Positions 1-7,964 are shown, counted from the stretch's first letter. The stretch: DNA of 10,887 nucleotides from Larix sibirica (GCA_004151065.3 NWUY0300015916.1:69487-80373); one strand, 5' to 3'. The notes: a model not told the origin generated them from the sequence alone. Numbers and translations: made by a program.

Positions 1-93
1 CAGCTAATTCAAGAAGTTGGTAGCTATATGGTAAACTCTGGACAAACCAATTTGATAACGGATAGTTATCAACCCCTCCCCAACCGTTCTTAA
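1..93 (+). pseudogene. Probable C-terminal end of LINE ORF1
   Basis: Thirty codons are open from base 1 in frame 1 and end at TAA 91-93. ORF1 of plant L1 elements encodes an RNA-binding, gag-like protein that lies just upstream of ORF2. The assignment rests on position only, since no zinc knuckle or other ORF1 motif is present in this short tail and thirty open codons can occur by chance. The stop codon shares its last A with the ORF2 start codon, giving TAATG at 91-95. Such an overlap fits an ORF1/ORF2 junction and would allow translational coupling. Confidence 0.45.
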
Positions 94-772
94 TGGTGAA
101 GATCATCTCCTGGAACATCATAGGACTGAACGGTAGGCACAAACAAAGGCTCCTACGAAATCATATTATAGCAGATAAACCATGACATTTTATTTCTCCA
201 AGAAACAAAGTGTGTTGGGCAGGAAGAGAATCCATACTCTCAACTTGTCTGGAGGCAGAGCAATCACACCAACATTGATGCGCAGTGGTACTGCAGCGGG
301 CTGGCCATCCTTTGGAACCCGACCTCTTGTTATCATCAACATTTTTTCTCTACTACTTGGTCACTCACGGCCAAAGCAGGATGATCGAGTAAGATAAAGA
401 CTTCTTCATAACCAATGTCTATGGGCCCTCCACTCCACAAGACAAAGCGACTTTTCTGACTAAATCAAAATATTCAACATGATAGATGGATAATTGGAGG
501 AGATTTCAATGTCATCTTGATCTAGGATGAAAAAAGGGGAGGCATTCGCAGACTAGGAAGAGGACAATAGACTATTCCAAACACTATTGATCAACTCCAC
601 ATGAGATATTGAACCTACAGACGAGATTTCACTTGACCAATCGCGTTCTGGCCATCAAAATGTTGCCTGCCGACTTGATAGATTCCTCATCTCAGAACCC
701 CTTAATGCTGGAAGGCCTCTCTCTCGACTCCTCGATTTTTCGATCACGGGTTCTGATCACTGGCCAATCTAG
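93..772 (+). pseudogene. ORF2 endonuclease domain (APE/EEP type), copy 1
   Basis: This domain nicks the chromosomal target to start reverse transcription. Visible motifs are WNIIGLN after the start, QETKC at 199-213 (catalytic E in codon 202-204), NVYGP in frame 3 shortly after 410, WIIGGDFN at 487-510, LDRFLIS at about 674-694, and SDHWPI at 752-769 with the catalytic D and H. All key acidic and histidine residues of the EEP fold can therefore be read, but in three different frames. A single extra T at about 183 takes the frame from 3 to 1. TAG stops at 523-525 and 770-772 add further breaks. The domain occurs only in copy 1, because copy 2 starts further 3'. Confidence 0.85.
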
Positions 773-1430
773 CTATGGATGGATGTGGTTGGAAGTCCCT
801 CAACATAGACCTTTCAGGTTGAAATTTTTGGCTCTCGCCCTTGACTTGAGAAAAATATCAAGAATGGTGGACAGGAAATTATCATCCCACTGGCACGCTT
901 ATGTACAAATTCCACAGAAACTCAAGGTCCTAAAACAAAAGCTAAAAGACTGGAACAAAAACACTTTTGGCAATATTTTTCAAGCCCAGAGATTACTGGA
1001 GAACCGCCTCCAGGAAATTCAAATCATCTAAGCAGCAAGGATACTGGATCACTTAAGGATGAGGAAGCCCAGGTAAACAAAGCTTGAGGAAAGGTACGCT
1101 CAAGAGGAAATCCTTTGGAGACAAAATACTAGAGTTCAATGGCTCAAAGAGGGAGAGAAGAATTCAAATTCTTTCATCGTCAATGATCCATCGACACACA
1201 TCAATCGAATTAAAATCCTGGATGATGATCAAGGAAATACACTCACCAGTCATGAGGATATGAAAGAGAGCTCAACCATTACTACAGGGATATTCTTTCT
1301 GAATCAGTGATGGATCGATCTATGGCTATTGACAAAATTATCAGACATATACCTGCTCTGGTCTCGGAGGAGAAAAATGATGCCCTAATGAGACCTATCA
1401 CCTCGAGAGGAAGTTAATATTGTTGTCCAT
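773..1430 (+). pseudogene. ORF2 linker between endonuclease and reverse transcriptase, copy 1
   Basis: In frame 3, from about 810 to 1031, there is a lysine- and leucine-rich stretch (KLKVLKQKLKDWNKNTFGNI) typical of the helical linker of plant L1 ORF2. After a frameshift it continues with EEILWRQ at 1104-1124 and QWLKEGE at 1137-1157, which is the usual 'WRQ/SR..WL..GE.N' block before the reverse transcriptase. The rest is poorly preserved, with several frame changes between 1200 and 1430. The in-frame ATG at 609 is not a real start; the first part of that open frame overlaps the endonuclease in the wrong frame. Confidence 0.75.
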
Positions 1431-2600
1431 GACATGAAGGATGGAAAAGCTCCGGGACCGGATGGATTCACAACGGATTTCTTCCACCACTACTAGGATT
1501 TCACTATTCGGGAAGAGGTTTGGAAAATTATTGAAGACTCTCGGATTTCAGGGAAGGTTCTCTCATGTTTAATGCTACTTTCTTAACATTATCCCTAAGG
1601 AAGAGCGAGTCTCAAAGCCTAAGAATTACTGACCCATTGCACTTTGCAATGTCATCTACAAGATCATAACCAAAGTTATTGCTACCAGATTGAAGCCTAT
1701 CCTCCCTCACATCATCTGCCTGAACAAACGGGATATGTTGAAGGAGAAAATCATGGATAGTATTCTCCTCGTCCATGAAGTGATTCACTCCCTCAAATCC
1801 ACCAGAAGGAAGGAAGGTATGCTTCTCAAACTAGATCTCTCAAAGGATTTTTGATAAAATTAGCTGGCAATACATGAAAACATATAGAGCAGTTTGGTCT
1901 TTGATGAGAATTGGATCTCTTGGATCATGAATCTCACGTCCTCATATTTTTTCTCTATTCTCATCAATGGGTCACCTGCGGCCCCTTCAAACCCTCAAGA
2001 GGAATCCGACAGGGGGTCCCATCTCTCTTGTTTCTATTTGTTCATTGGCAGAAGGACTCAGTAGATCAATCAAAGCAAGCAATCACTGAGGGCTCACTAC
2101 ACGGGCTTCCCATTCATGGCATTGATCCCCCAATCTCACATAATCAGTTTGTGGATGATACCATGATGATGGGCATCCCAACTGGGAAGCCAATGCAATT
2201 AAGTCCATTCTGGAGGATTTTAGTGCAGCTTTAGGTACCTCAATTAACTCTGATAAATCTCAAATTTTCCTTTTTAGCACCCCAGAGCGATTCAATTGAA
2301 CATTTACAAAATTTTGGGCTTTTAATGGAGCTCCCTTCCTTCCAAATACATGGGTGTCCCCCTCTCTGGAAATGTACTCCGAAAATGCACCTGGGAAGAT
2401 CTTCTAACCTCTCTCAACAGGCGTCTCTCTTCTTGGACCTTTAGATCCCTAAACCTAGTAAGACGCTTAATTCTTCTAAAATTTGTACTCCAAGCCATCC
2501 CTATTTACCTCCTCTCTTCCTTAGCTGCTTCGAAAATGATTCTAAAAAAATAAGATCTATCCAAAGAAATTTTCTTTGGCAAGGTACAAAAGAGGGAAAG
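1431..2600 (+). pseudogene. ORF2 reverse transcriptase domain, copy 1
   Basis: The polymerase domain is recognised by KAPGPDGF at 1446-1469, PIALCNVIYK at 1633-1662, SRGIRQG near 1998-2018, and the catalytic FVDDT at 2148-2162. The last is the Y/F-x-DD box, and both aspartates are present. KYMGVPLSGN at about 2344-2373 marks the end of the palm and the start of the thumb. Breaks include TAG at 1494, TGA at 1630 where copy 2 keeps CGA (arginine), several small indels between 1710 and 2184, a 4-base loss after 2183 relative to copy 2, a 1-base loss near 2288, and an A-run contraction at 2544-2550. Up to 2183 the sequence differs clearly from copy 2. From 2184 on it is identical. Confidence 0.88.
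1610..2183 (+). repeat. Diverged part of the direct repeat, copy 1 (partner 6410-6989)
   Basis: Homology to copy 2 begins exactly at TCTCAAAGCCT (1610 and 6410) within the reverse transcriptase. By eye there are roughly 40 substitutions and about a dozen small indels over about 575 bases. Most indels break the frame in copy 1, whereas copy 2 keeps one frame for the first 400 bases. Some differences lie in homopolymers. Confidence 0.9.
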
Positions 2601-3158
2601 AAATGGGCCTTGGTGAATTGGACAGAACTATGCAAACTTAAGCTAAAAGGTAGTCTCGGCCTAAAAGACCCTCAAATCCTTAATGAAGTCCTGGGAGCTA
2701 AAATTTGGTGGAGATGGATGAATAACCCTAAGGAGGTCTGGGAAAAACTTTGGAGGCAAAAATATGCTCCAAGAGCCAATGAGGAACAACTCATATGCTG
2801 GAATGAGCATCATTTGGGATCAACTATTTGGAATGCAGCTTGGAGCAGTAGAAAGCTTATTCAGGATCACGCATGTTGAGAAATTAGAAATTGCTTAATT
2901 GCAAACTTCTGCCAAGATTCTTGGAAACAACTCCCTCCCTTAATCGAAAATCATTATCTGGAGGAGTTGCATCGCCACTCCATAAAATTGGGATTGAACA
3001 AAGTGGCAGACTATTGGACAACTAACTCTATGCTTGAGGGACGAAGAGACTGGAAAGTTACTCAAACACATCTCAACATTCTGCAATATATAGATACAAA
3101 AAATTGGAAAGAGATACTATAAAAAATACGGATTAGATGCAGAGGCGAACCTAGCATT

Positions 3159-3605
3159 TTGTGTTGGTGGCATTCTTCCAAAGGAAACTTTACCATCAAG
3201 GAGGCCTACTCCATACATGTTGACATTGAACCCTCTCTAGCTCTGAAGGATTGGAAACACATCTGGACTCTTAATATTTGGCCCAAAGTCAGCATTTTCT
3301 TATGGCAAGTTATGCACAATTGCATTCTTACTTGGAATAACTTGAAAAGGTGCAACTTCGTTGGCCCTTTGGTTTGCACTCTCTGCAATATCCAGGAAGA
3401 AACCATGGAACACCCATTAAACCATTGTGATTTCAAATCTTCAATATGGGACCAACTCGCACAGATTATGCAAACCTCGAATAGAAACAGAGGTTGCATC
3501 TCCGCCACAATCACCAATTGGAGAATCAAGGTGTTCAAGAGATCAGTGTTGAACATGATTTGGAAACTTCTCCCAGGTTTCATTCTTTGGAATATTTGGA
3601 AATAA
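3159..3605 (+). pseudogene. ORF2 RVT zinc-binding region (zf-RVT), copy 1
   Basis: An open stretch of 148 codons in frame 3 carries the pattern of the zinc-binding region found between reverse transcriptase and RNase H in plant LINEs. The pattern is W-x-S-x-KG-x-FTIKEAY, then W..IW.LNIWPKV..FLW, then a C-x2-C pair (cysteine codons 3375 and 3384), then H-x4-C (codons 3411 and 3426), ending with LLPGFILWNIW. The putative zinc ligands are all present. TAA at 3603-3605 replaces an expected glutamate codon of the family's WKERN motif. The frame continues on both sides, so this is an internal piece of ORF2 and not a separate gene. Confidence 0.85.
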
Positions 3606-3860
3606 CGAAATCAAAGAGTTTTTCTCTCCTAGCAGTTATCATGGACCGATTTCTGGAGCACCGTCAAGACATTTGTTCTCAAAACGATCAGAATCAAACC
3701 TTGGTCTTCAAAGGAACTCATAGATGAAGGAGTGGAATATCAAATTCTTAAAAAATGGGGACTTTCACCGCCTCCTGGGGCGGGCTCCCATGCAATACCA
3801 AATGCTCGACCACCTTCCATTCCCATGATCTAGTCCATACCACCTCAGGGTTTTGTGAAG

Positions 3861-4290
3861 ATGAACTATGATGGCGCCTCCAAAGGGAATCTGGTACCAG
3901 CTAGTTATGGGATTGTCTACATGAATGATCAAGGCGAAATCCTCCACATTCTAGCAGGAAACATTGGTTCAGACACCAACAACGTAGCATAACTTTGGGT
4001 TGTAACAAGTGGCATCTAGTTCTCCATTAGAATGAGCATAACATGACTCATGGTGGAAGGAGAATCCTTCGTGGTGTACATGATTTTTTCTAAACTAATC
4101 CAAGGAACATTGACAAAAAAAGTGTCACCCAGCCGGTGCCTTCTCAGCCTGTTGGAAAGTCTCTCTCTTATGCCTTCTAGCCAACTGGACCTAGTCCCCT
4201 CCCACGTCAAGCGGACAACCAACAAGGTAGTCGACATCCTAGCCAATAAGGGAGTGGAATGCAACATCGACGGGTTTCATTACTCTTCCA
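3861..4290 (+). pseudogene. ORF2 C-terminal RNase H domain, copy 1
   Basis: RNase H removes the RNA strand from the RNA/DNA hybrid. The start is clear: MNYDGASKGN, with the first catalytic aspartate at codon 3870-3872. The second acidic position, expected after TNN, lies at or next to the stop TAA 3990-3992. The third, expected in VEGDS, reads VEGES (codon 4062-4064). The last, in NKVVDILANKG, is intact (codon 4233-4235). Stops at 4017 and 4044 also interrupt it. This domain marks the element as a plant-type L1. A frameshift near 4288 separates it from the last 30 codons (AWGKDPTWQACMEE... in frame 2) that end at 4381. Confidence 0.85.
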
Positions 4291-4381
4291 CGCATGGGGG
4301 AAAGACCCCACCTGGCAGGCATGCATGGAAGAGGCAGCATCGGACATGGCCCATTTGACAAAAAAGACAACGCTATCCTAA

Positions 4382-4849
4382 TGCTCTCATATAGATGGAG
4401 TGAAGGGATGAAAACAACCGCATGCAACCACCTGCGAATTAACTCAGCCATAAGGATCCATCAAGCCGACACTTATAACCATTATATGACAATGACTCTT
4501 CGCATAAATCCTTGGGAGAGCGTTGATTTCCTGATTAGGAAACCCCTTATGCGTGCATTCTCGCAGGTGGGCTCTTGGTACGGAGGATGGATGGAATTTA
4601 ATGGTTTCGGATGATCATAGGACGAGTTGTAGGGTCCTTAATCATACCAGTTTTGATGGTCATTTAAGGTTGCAAGATATGGCTTATTTTGCAGTCCGGA
4701 CACATTCAATCCTCATCATCTACGGGATTGGAAAGAACGAGCGTGAGCTTTACTTATTCGATAATGAAGCAATTTGGAAACCTGTGTAAGAGAGTTAAAA
4801 TTTCGACGTTTCAGGCTAAATAGCGTAGCCCATCCTCAGGAAGATAGAA
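4382..4849 (+). other. Unassigned segment of the LINE 3' region, copy 1
   Basis: Between the ORF2 stop and the next coding-like stretch there is no recognisable gene. Frame 1 is open to 4614 and frame 2 from about 4553 to 4789, the latter ending in ELYLFDNEAIWKPV. The two overlap and could be one frame-shifted coding region or chance open frames. I recognise no domain. An identical copy lies at 9188-9655, so conservation between the two copies says nothing about function. It may be ordinary LINE 3' UTR or sequence picked up by the element. Confidence 0.4.
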
Positions 4850-5469
4850 ATGTTGACATCATTATCCCTTATATTCTTCTGTTTATTGTTCGCTATTGCA
4901 CCACCGGCTATTCCTCGTCCTACTTCCTCTCAAGCTCTTGAACCAACTCGATGGCTTAGGAAGGCAGTAGCTCAGATGGAAAAAAAACTGACCACTCACG
5001 AGTTAATAGGGAGCAGTTGCACACAACACAAGCTACATGGATGTACAGAGACACTATACCACATGGCCTCCAGGAGGAAATTGAATGTAAGGAAGCGACC
5101 CTTTGGAAAGAATTGGATAAAGCTAAGCCCCTAGAGGATTTCACTGTCCTGGAAGCTTGGATTCAATACCCTGGCTCATCCCAGACCATGCACACTTTAT
5201 ATGAGAAAGAAATTTCGTTATACCGGATCGTCAAGGGCCTACTTCGGCAAGTCCTCATGGAGAAAGCAGAGAAGGCACGAGAGGAAGCAATTCCAGCCGA
5301 ATTCCGGAGGGAACTCTACCAGGACGTTCTATTTACGCATATGAAAATTGATGCTATGGCAAAGAATATGGGTATACCCTTCTTCACGAAGGTTAATGAG
5401 GCAGGAGAATGGTTCGACTCAAGCAATGCAACTTCTCCGAAGGCAAACATTGGCAAGCAGGTTCCGTAA
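4850..5469 (+). pseudogene. Unrecognised coding-like region with signal-peptide-like start and one frameshift, copy 1
   Basis: From ATG 4850, frame 2 encodes a hydrophobic N terminus (LSLIFFCLLFAIAPPA) that looks like a secretory signal peptide, followed by about 25 residues. At a run of eight A (4980-4987) frame 1 takes over, open from 4960 to the TAA at 5467-5469. Joined, this would be about 206 residues. The second part is rich in charged residues and likely helical (for example KGLLRQVLMEKAEKAREEA), with no cysteine motif or domain known to me. The composition looks like real protein, and about 170 codons without a stop is longer than expected by chance at this base composition. It lies downstream of LINE ORF2 and upstream of the element's A tail, so it may be a captured host gene piece or an extra LINE ORF. 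An unrelated older host gene remnant is also possible. Function unknown. Confidence 0.45.
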
Positions 5470-5616
5470 TTACCGAATGGTTTTTGTCCAGTTGTTTAAA
5501 TGTTAATTTTTTTTTATCATATATAGGTATAGCTTGTAGCTCCTCTAGTACTAAGATAAATGTTCACTCAGAAGGTTCATGCAATTTTTTAAACAAAATG
5601 TTATATGTTCCTTTTT

Positions 5617-5631
5617 TCTCCTTCCCGGAGA
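5617..5631 (+). other. Hairpin A in LINE 3' trailer, copy 1
   Basis: TCTCC (5617-5621) pairs with GGAGA (5627-5631) around a 5-base loop TTCCC. It is preceded by T and followed by GGGTTC. Small 3' stem-loops are recognised by the reverse transcriptase of some LINE lineages; whether this one is used that way is inference. The copy lies at 10423-10437. Confidence 0.4.
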
Positions 5632-5735
5632 GGGTTCTTTTGATTTTTTGGATGACTGTAATTTTCCTCTGGTCTCTTGGTTATTTCTGTAAGCTCTAAA
5701 GACTTCCATGACTCACTAGTTAGGTTTCCTTGTTT

Positions 5736-5749
5736 TCTCCTTTGGGAGA
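5736..5749 (+). other. Hairpin B in LINE 3' trailer, copy 1
   Basis: TCTCC (5736-5740) pairs with GGAGA (5745-5749) around the loop TTTG. The stem is the same as in hairpin A about 120 bases upstream, and the surroundings are similar (TTTTCTCC ... GGAGAGG ... CTTTT). This hairpin is nearest the A tail, about 80 bases from it. The copy lies at 10542-10555. Confidence 0.4.
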
Positions 5750-6205
5750 GGGGACTTTTCTTTGGAAAGACAGTCAACTCTATGCTATATGTACTCTGCA
5801 TTTTATATTAATACATATTTTTCTTACTAAAAAAACAATCGAAAGATGTATGCATGTATGTACATATTTTGTTCTTGAAATTTTTATTAATTTAAAATTT
5901 AAAAAGCAATATTTATTAGTCTTAAATTTGTCTTTAACACATTGTACACTAACATTAAAAATTGTCCTTCATAAATTATTAACATCACATGTTTTTTGGG
6001 CTTATTGGAATCCAAAATGTAGATAGATCAATCCCATATGGATCTAGCCCCATACATGGGATAAGAGATTTCAACTCAATTAAAACAAAATCCTTCCAAA
6101 ACGTGTTTGCATTTGCAGTAGAAAGCAATCATGCTTTTGTCATATTTGCATTGAAAACAATGAATCTACAAAAGTCCATGAAAACATAATGAACAACTAT
6201 GATAA

Positions 6206-6206
6206 N
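6206..6206. other. Undetermined base (N), possible assembly joint
   Basis: This is the only ambiguous base in the window. It lies between the two long repeat copies, 125 bases after the last position that can be compared with copy 2 and 204 bases before the start of LINE copy 2. It may be a simple low-quality call or a closed gap. Confidence 0.9.
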
Positions 6207-6209
6207 CTC

Positions 6210-6341
6210 TAATATCGCCTATATTTACATAAAATATGTTTTTTTTATCATAATATTCGCCAAAATTTACAAGTTTCAGTAGTAAATTGTATGTTTCATA
6301 TTTAATATTCGCCTACCTATCTATATATATGTTTTTTTCAA
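6210..6341 (+). repeat. Three degenerate short tandem repeats (TAATATTCGCC units)
   Basis: TAATATCGCCT at 6210, TAATATTCGCC at 6251 and TAATATTCGCCT at 6303 each begin a unit of about 40-52 bases. Each unit continues with an AT-rich stretch and ends in TATGTTT with a variable T run, the first followed by ATCA and the third by CAATCC. The first two also share a TTTACA core. The motif is GC-containing in otherwise AT-rich DNA, which makes the repeat visible. No known function. Confidence 0.6.
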
Positions 6342-6409
6342 TCCAAAATAATCACCTAGAATACTATACTTAAGTATAATATTAGAATCCTTAAAAAATA
6401 CCCTGGAAA

Positions 6410-6989
6410 TCTCAAAGCCTAAGAATTACCGACCCATTGCACTCTATAATGTCATCTACAAGATCATAACAAAAGTTATTGCTACTAGATTGAAACCCAT
6501 CCTCCCTCAAATTATCTCGCCAGAACAAACAAGATATGTTGAAGGATGGCAAATCATGGATAATATTCTCCTCGTCCATGAAGTGATTCACTCCCTCAAA
6601 GCCACCAGAAGGAAAGGTATGCTTCTCAAACTAGATCTCTCAAAATATTTTGATAAAATTAGCTAGCAATACATGAATAACATATTAAGAGCGTTTGTCT
6701 TTAATGAGAACTGGATCTCTTGGATCAAGAATCTCACATCCTCATATTTTTTCTCTATTCTCATTAATGGGTCACCTGCGGCCCCCTTCAAAACCTCAAG
6801 AGGAATCCGACAGGGGGGTCCCAATCTCTTTGTTTCTATTTTTCATTTTGGCAGAAGGACTCAGTAGATCAATCAAAGAAGCAATCACTTAGGGCTCATT
6901 ACACGGGCTTCCCATTCATGGCATTGATCCCCCAATCTCACACAATCAGTTTGTGGATGATACCATGATGATGGGAATCCCAACTGTTA
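6410..6989 (+). repeat. Diverged part of the direct repeat, copy 2 (partner 1610-2183)
   Basis: Same reverse transcriptase segment as 1610-2183 but with many differences. It keeps the reading frame better, including GTTAGGGAAGCC (VREA) at the right end where copy 1 has lost four bases. Confidence 0.9.
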
Positions 6990-7964
6990 GGGAAGCCAAT
7001 GCAATTAAGTCCATTCTGGAGGATTTTAGTGCAGCTTTAGGTACCTCAATTAACTCTGATAAATCTCAAATTTTCCTTTTTAGCACCCCAGAGCGATTCA
7101 ATTGAACATTTACAAAATTTTGGGCTTTTAATGGAGCTCCCTTCCTTCCAAATACATGGGTGTCCCCCTCTCTGGAAATGTACTCCGAAAATGCACCTGG
7201 GAAGATCTTCTAACCTCTCTCAACAGGCGTCTCTCTTCTTGGACCTTTAGATCCCTAAACCTAGTAAGACGCTTAATTCTTCTAAAATTTGTACTCCAAG
7301 CCATCCCTATTTACCTCCTCTCTTCCTTAGCTGCTTCGAAAATGATTCTAAAAAAATAAGATCTATCCAAAGAAATTTTCTTTGGCAAGGTACAAAAGAG
7401 GGAAAGAAATGGGCCTTGGTGAATTGGACAGAACTATGCAAACTTAAGCTAAAAGGTAGTCTCGGCCTAAAAGACCCTCAAATCCTTAATGAAGTCCTGG
7501 GAGCTAAAATTTGGTGGAGATGGATGAATAACCCTAAGGAGGTCTGGGAAAAACTTTGGAGGCAAAAATATGCTCCAAGAGCCAATGAGGAACAACTCAT
7601 ATGCTGGAATGAGCATCATTTGGGATCAACTATTTGGAATGCAGCTTGGAGCAGTAGAAAGCTTATTCAGGATCACGCATGTTGAGAAATTAGAAATTGC
7701 TTAATTGCAAACTTCTGCCAAGATTCTTGGAAACAACTCCCTCCCTTAATCGAAAATCATTATCTGGAGGAGTTGCATCGCCACTCCATAAAATTGGGAT
7801 TGAACAAAGTGGCAGACTATTGGACAACTAACTCTATGCTTGAGGGACGAAGAGACTGGAAAGTTACTCAAACACATCTCAACATTCTGCAATATATAGA
7901 TACAAAAAATTGGAAAGAGATACTATAAAAAATACGGATTAGATGCAGAGGCGAACCTAGCATT

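Larger units (their letters stand above)
93..4381 (+). pseudogene. LINE ORF2 polyprotein, copy 1, multiply disrupted (endonuclease, RT, zinc-binding, RNase H)
   Basis: The span of about 1,430 codons matches the usual size of plant L1 ORF2 with RNase H. The start ATG at 93-95 is chosen because the endonuclease opens directly after it (SWNIIGLN), as is normal for these proteins. The stop TAA at 4379-4381 follows a frame-2 tail ending in KKTTLS. The reading frame breaks often in the first 2.2 kb: an inserted T near 183, a stop TGA at 382, shifts near 455, 530-560 and 775-810, and more up to 2184. From 2550 to about 4288 it stays in frame 3 but carries eight stop codons: 2877, 3120, 3603, 3630, 3831, 3990, 4017 and 4044. 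A final shift occurs near 4288. The product would have made the cDNA and nicked the target DNA; here it is dead. Confidence 0.9.
1..5835 (+). mobile_element. LINE copy 1 (plant L1 type), 5' part cut by window edge, degenerate
   Basis: This is a non-LTR retrotransposon that would copy itself through an RNA by target-primed reverse transcription. Seen in order are a probable ORF1 tail, an endonuclease with WN, QETK, GGDFN and SDH motifs, a reverse transcriptase with APGPDG, RGIRQG and FVDD motifs, an RVT zinc-binding region, and an RNase H domain. A long 3' trailer ends in seven A at 5829-5835. The combination with RNase H is characteristic of plant L1 elements. The 5' UTR and most of ORF1 lie outside the window, so the 5' target-site duplication cannot be checked. 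Many frameshifts and stops make it non-functional. The 3' end at 5835 is inferred from the A run and from the preceding sequence resembling plant LINE 3' ends. If 4382-5835 is not LINE sequence, the element would end near 4381. Confidence 0.85.
5470..5835 (+). other. LINE 3' trailer ending in a short A run, copy 1
   Basis: This AT-rich, T-rich stretch has no convincing coding sequence. It contains two similar small hairpins (5617-5631 and 5736-5749) and ends in ATATTAATACATATTTTTC followed by TTACT and seven A at 5829-5835. The ending resembles 3' ends of plant LINEs that I know in general terms, so I place the element boundary here. The only two differences between the two long copies lie in this part (5707 and 5718). 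Confidence 0.6.
2184..6081 (+). repeat. Near-identical direct repeat, copy 1 (partner 6990-10887)
   Basis: These 3,898 bases match 6990-10887 at a constant spacing of 4,806. The only differences I found are C5707/T10513 and A5718/G10524. The repeat covers the end of the reverse transcriptase, the rest of ORF2, the whole LINE 3' region and 246 bases of sequence beyond the A tail. Its right end is unknown because the window stops at 10887. All stops and frameshifts in ORF2 are shared, so the copies separated after the element had decayed. Confidence 0.95.
5836..6409. other. AT-rich flank between the two LINE copies, no gene seen
   Basis: This is non-coding, strongly AT-rich DNA. Its first 246 bases recur after the second LINE copy (10642-10887). 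It includes a TATGTACATA palindrome near 5858 and an undetermined base at 6206. Three degenerate copies of TAATATTCGCC lie between 6210 and 6313. Short open frames here are not convincing. No target-site duplication linking the sequence before 6410 to that after either A tail was found. Confidence 0.7.

Noticed and set aside
182-397. Plus-strand open frame of 71 codons
   Set aside because: It is in the wrong frame for the endonuclease; the true frame here is frame 1 with QETKC at 199-213.
609-800. First part of the 140-codon open frame as a gene start
   Set aside because: The endonuclease motifs LDRF and SDH are read in another frame over the same bases. Only the later part, from about 810, matches the ORF2 linker.
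3206-3583. Minus-strand open frame of 125 codons (also 8012-8389)
   Set aside because: It lies exactly opposite the zinc-binding region of ORF2, has no recognisable domain, and is a shadow of the coding strand.
5461-5526. Possible intron (CAG/GTTCCG to a T-rich tract and ATATAG) at the end of the unknown gene
   Set aside because: It is about 66 bases, short for a plant intron, and splicing would meet TAG after one codon. It adds nothing to the protein.
5409-5699. Open frame of 96 codons in the 3' trailer
   Set aside because: It starts inside the previous coding-like frame, runs through T-rich trailer sequence, and its composition is what such DNA gives by chance.
5846-5867. Palindrome-like ATGTATGCATGTATGTACAT stretch as a regulatory site
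   Set aside because: Short alternating purine-pyrimidine sequence in AT-rich flank, with no gene nearby to regulate.
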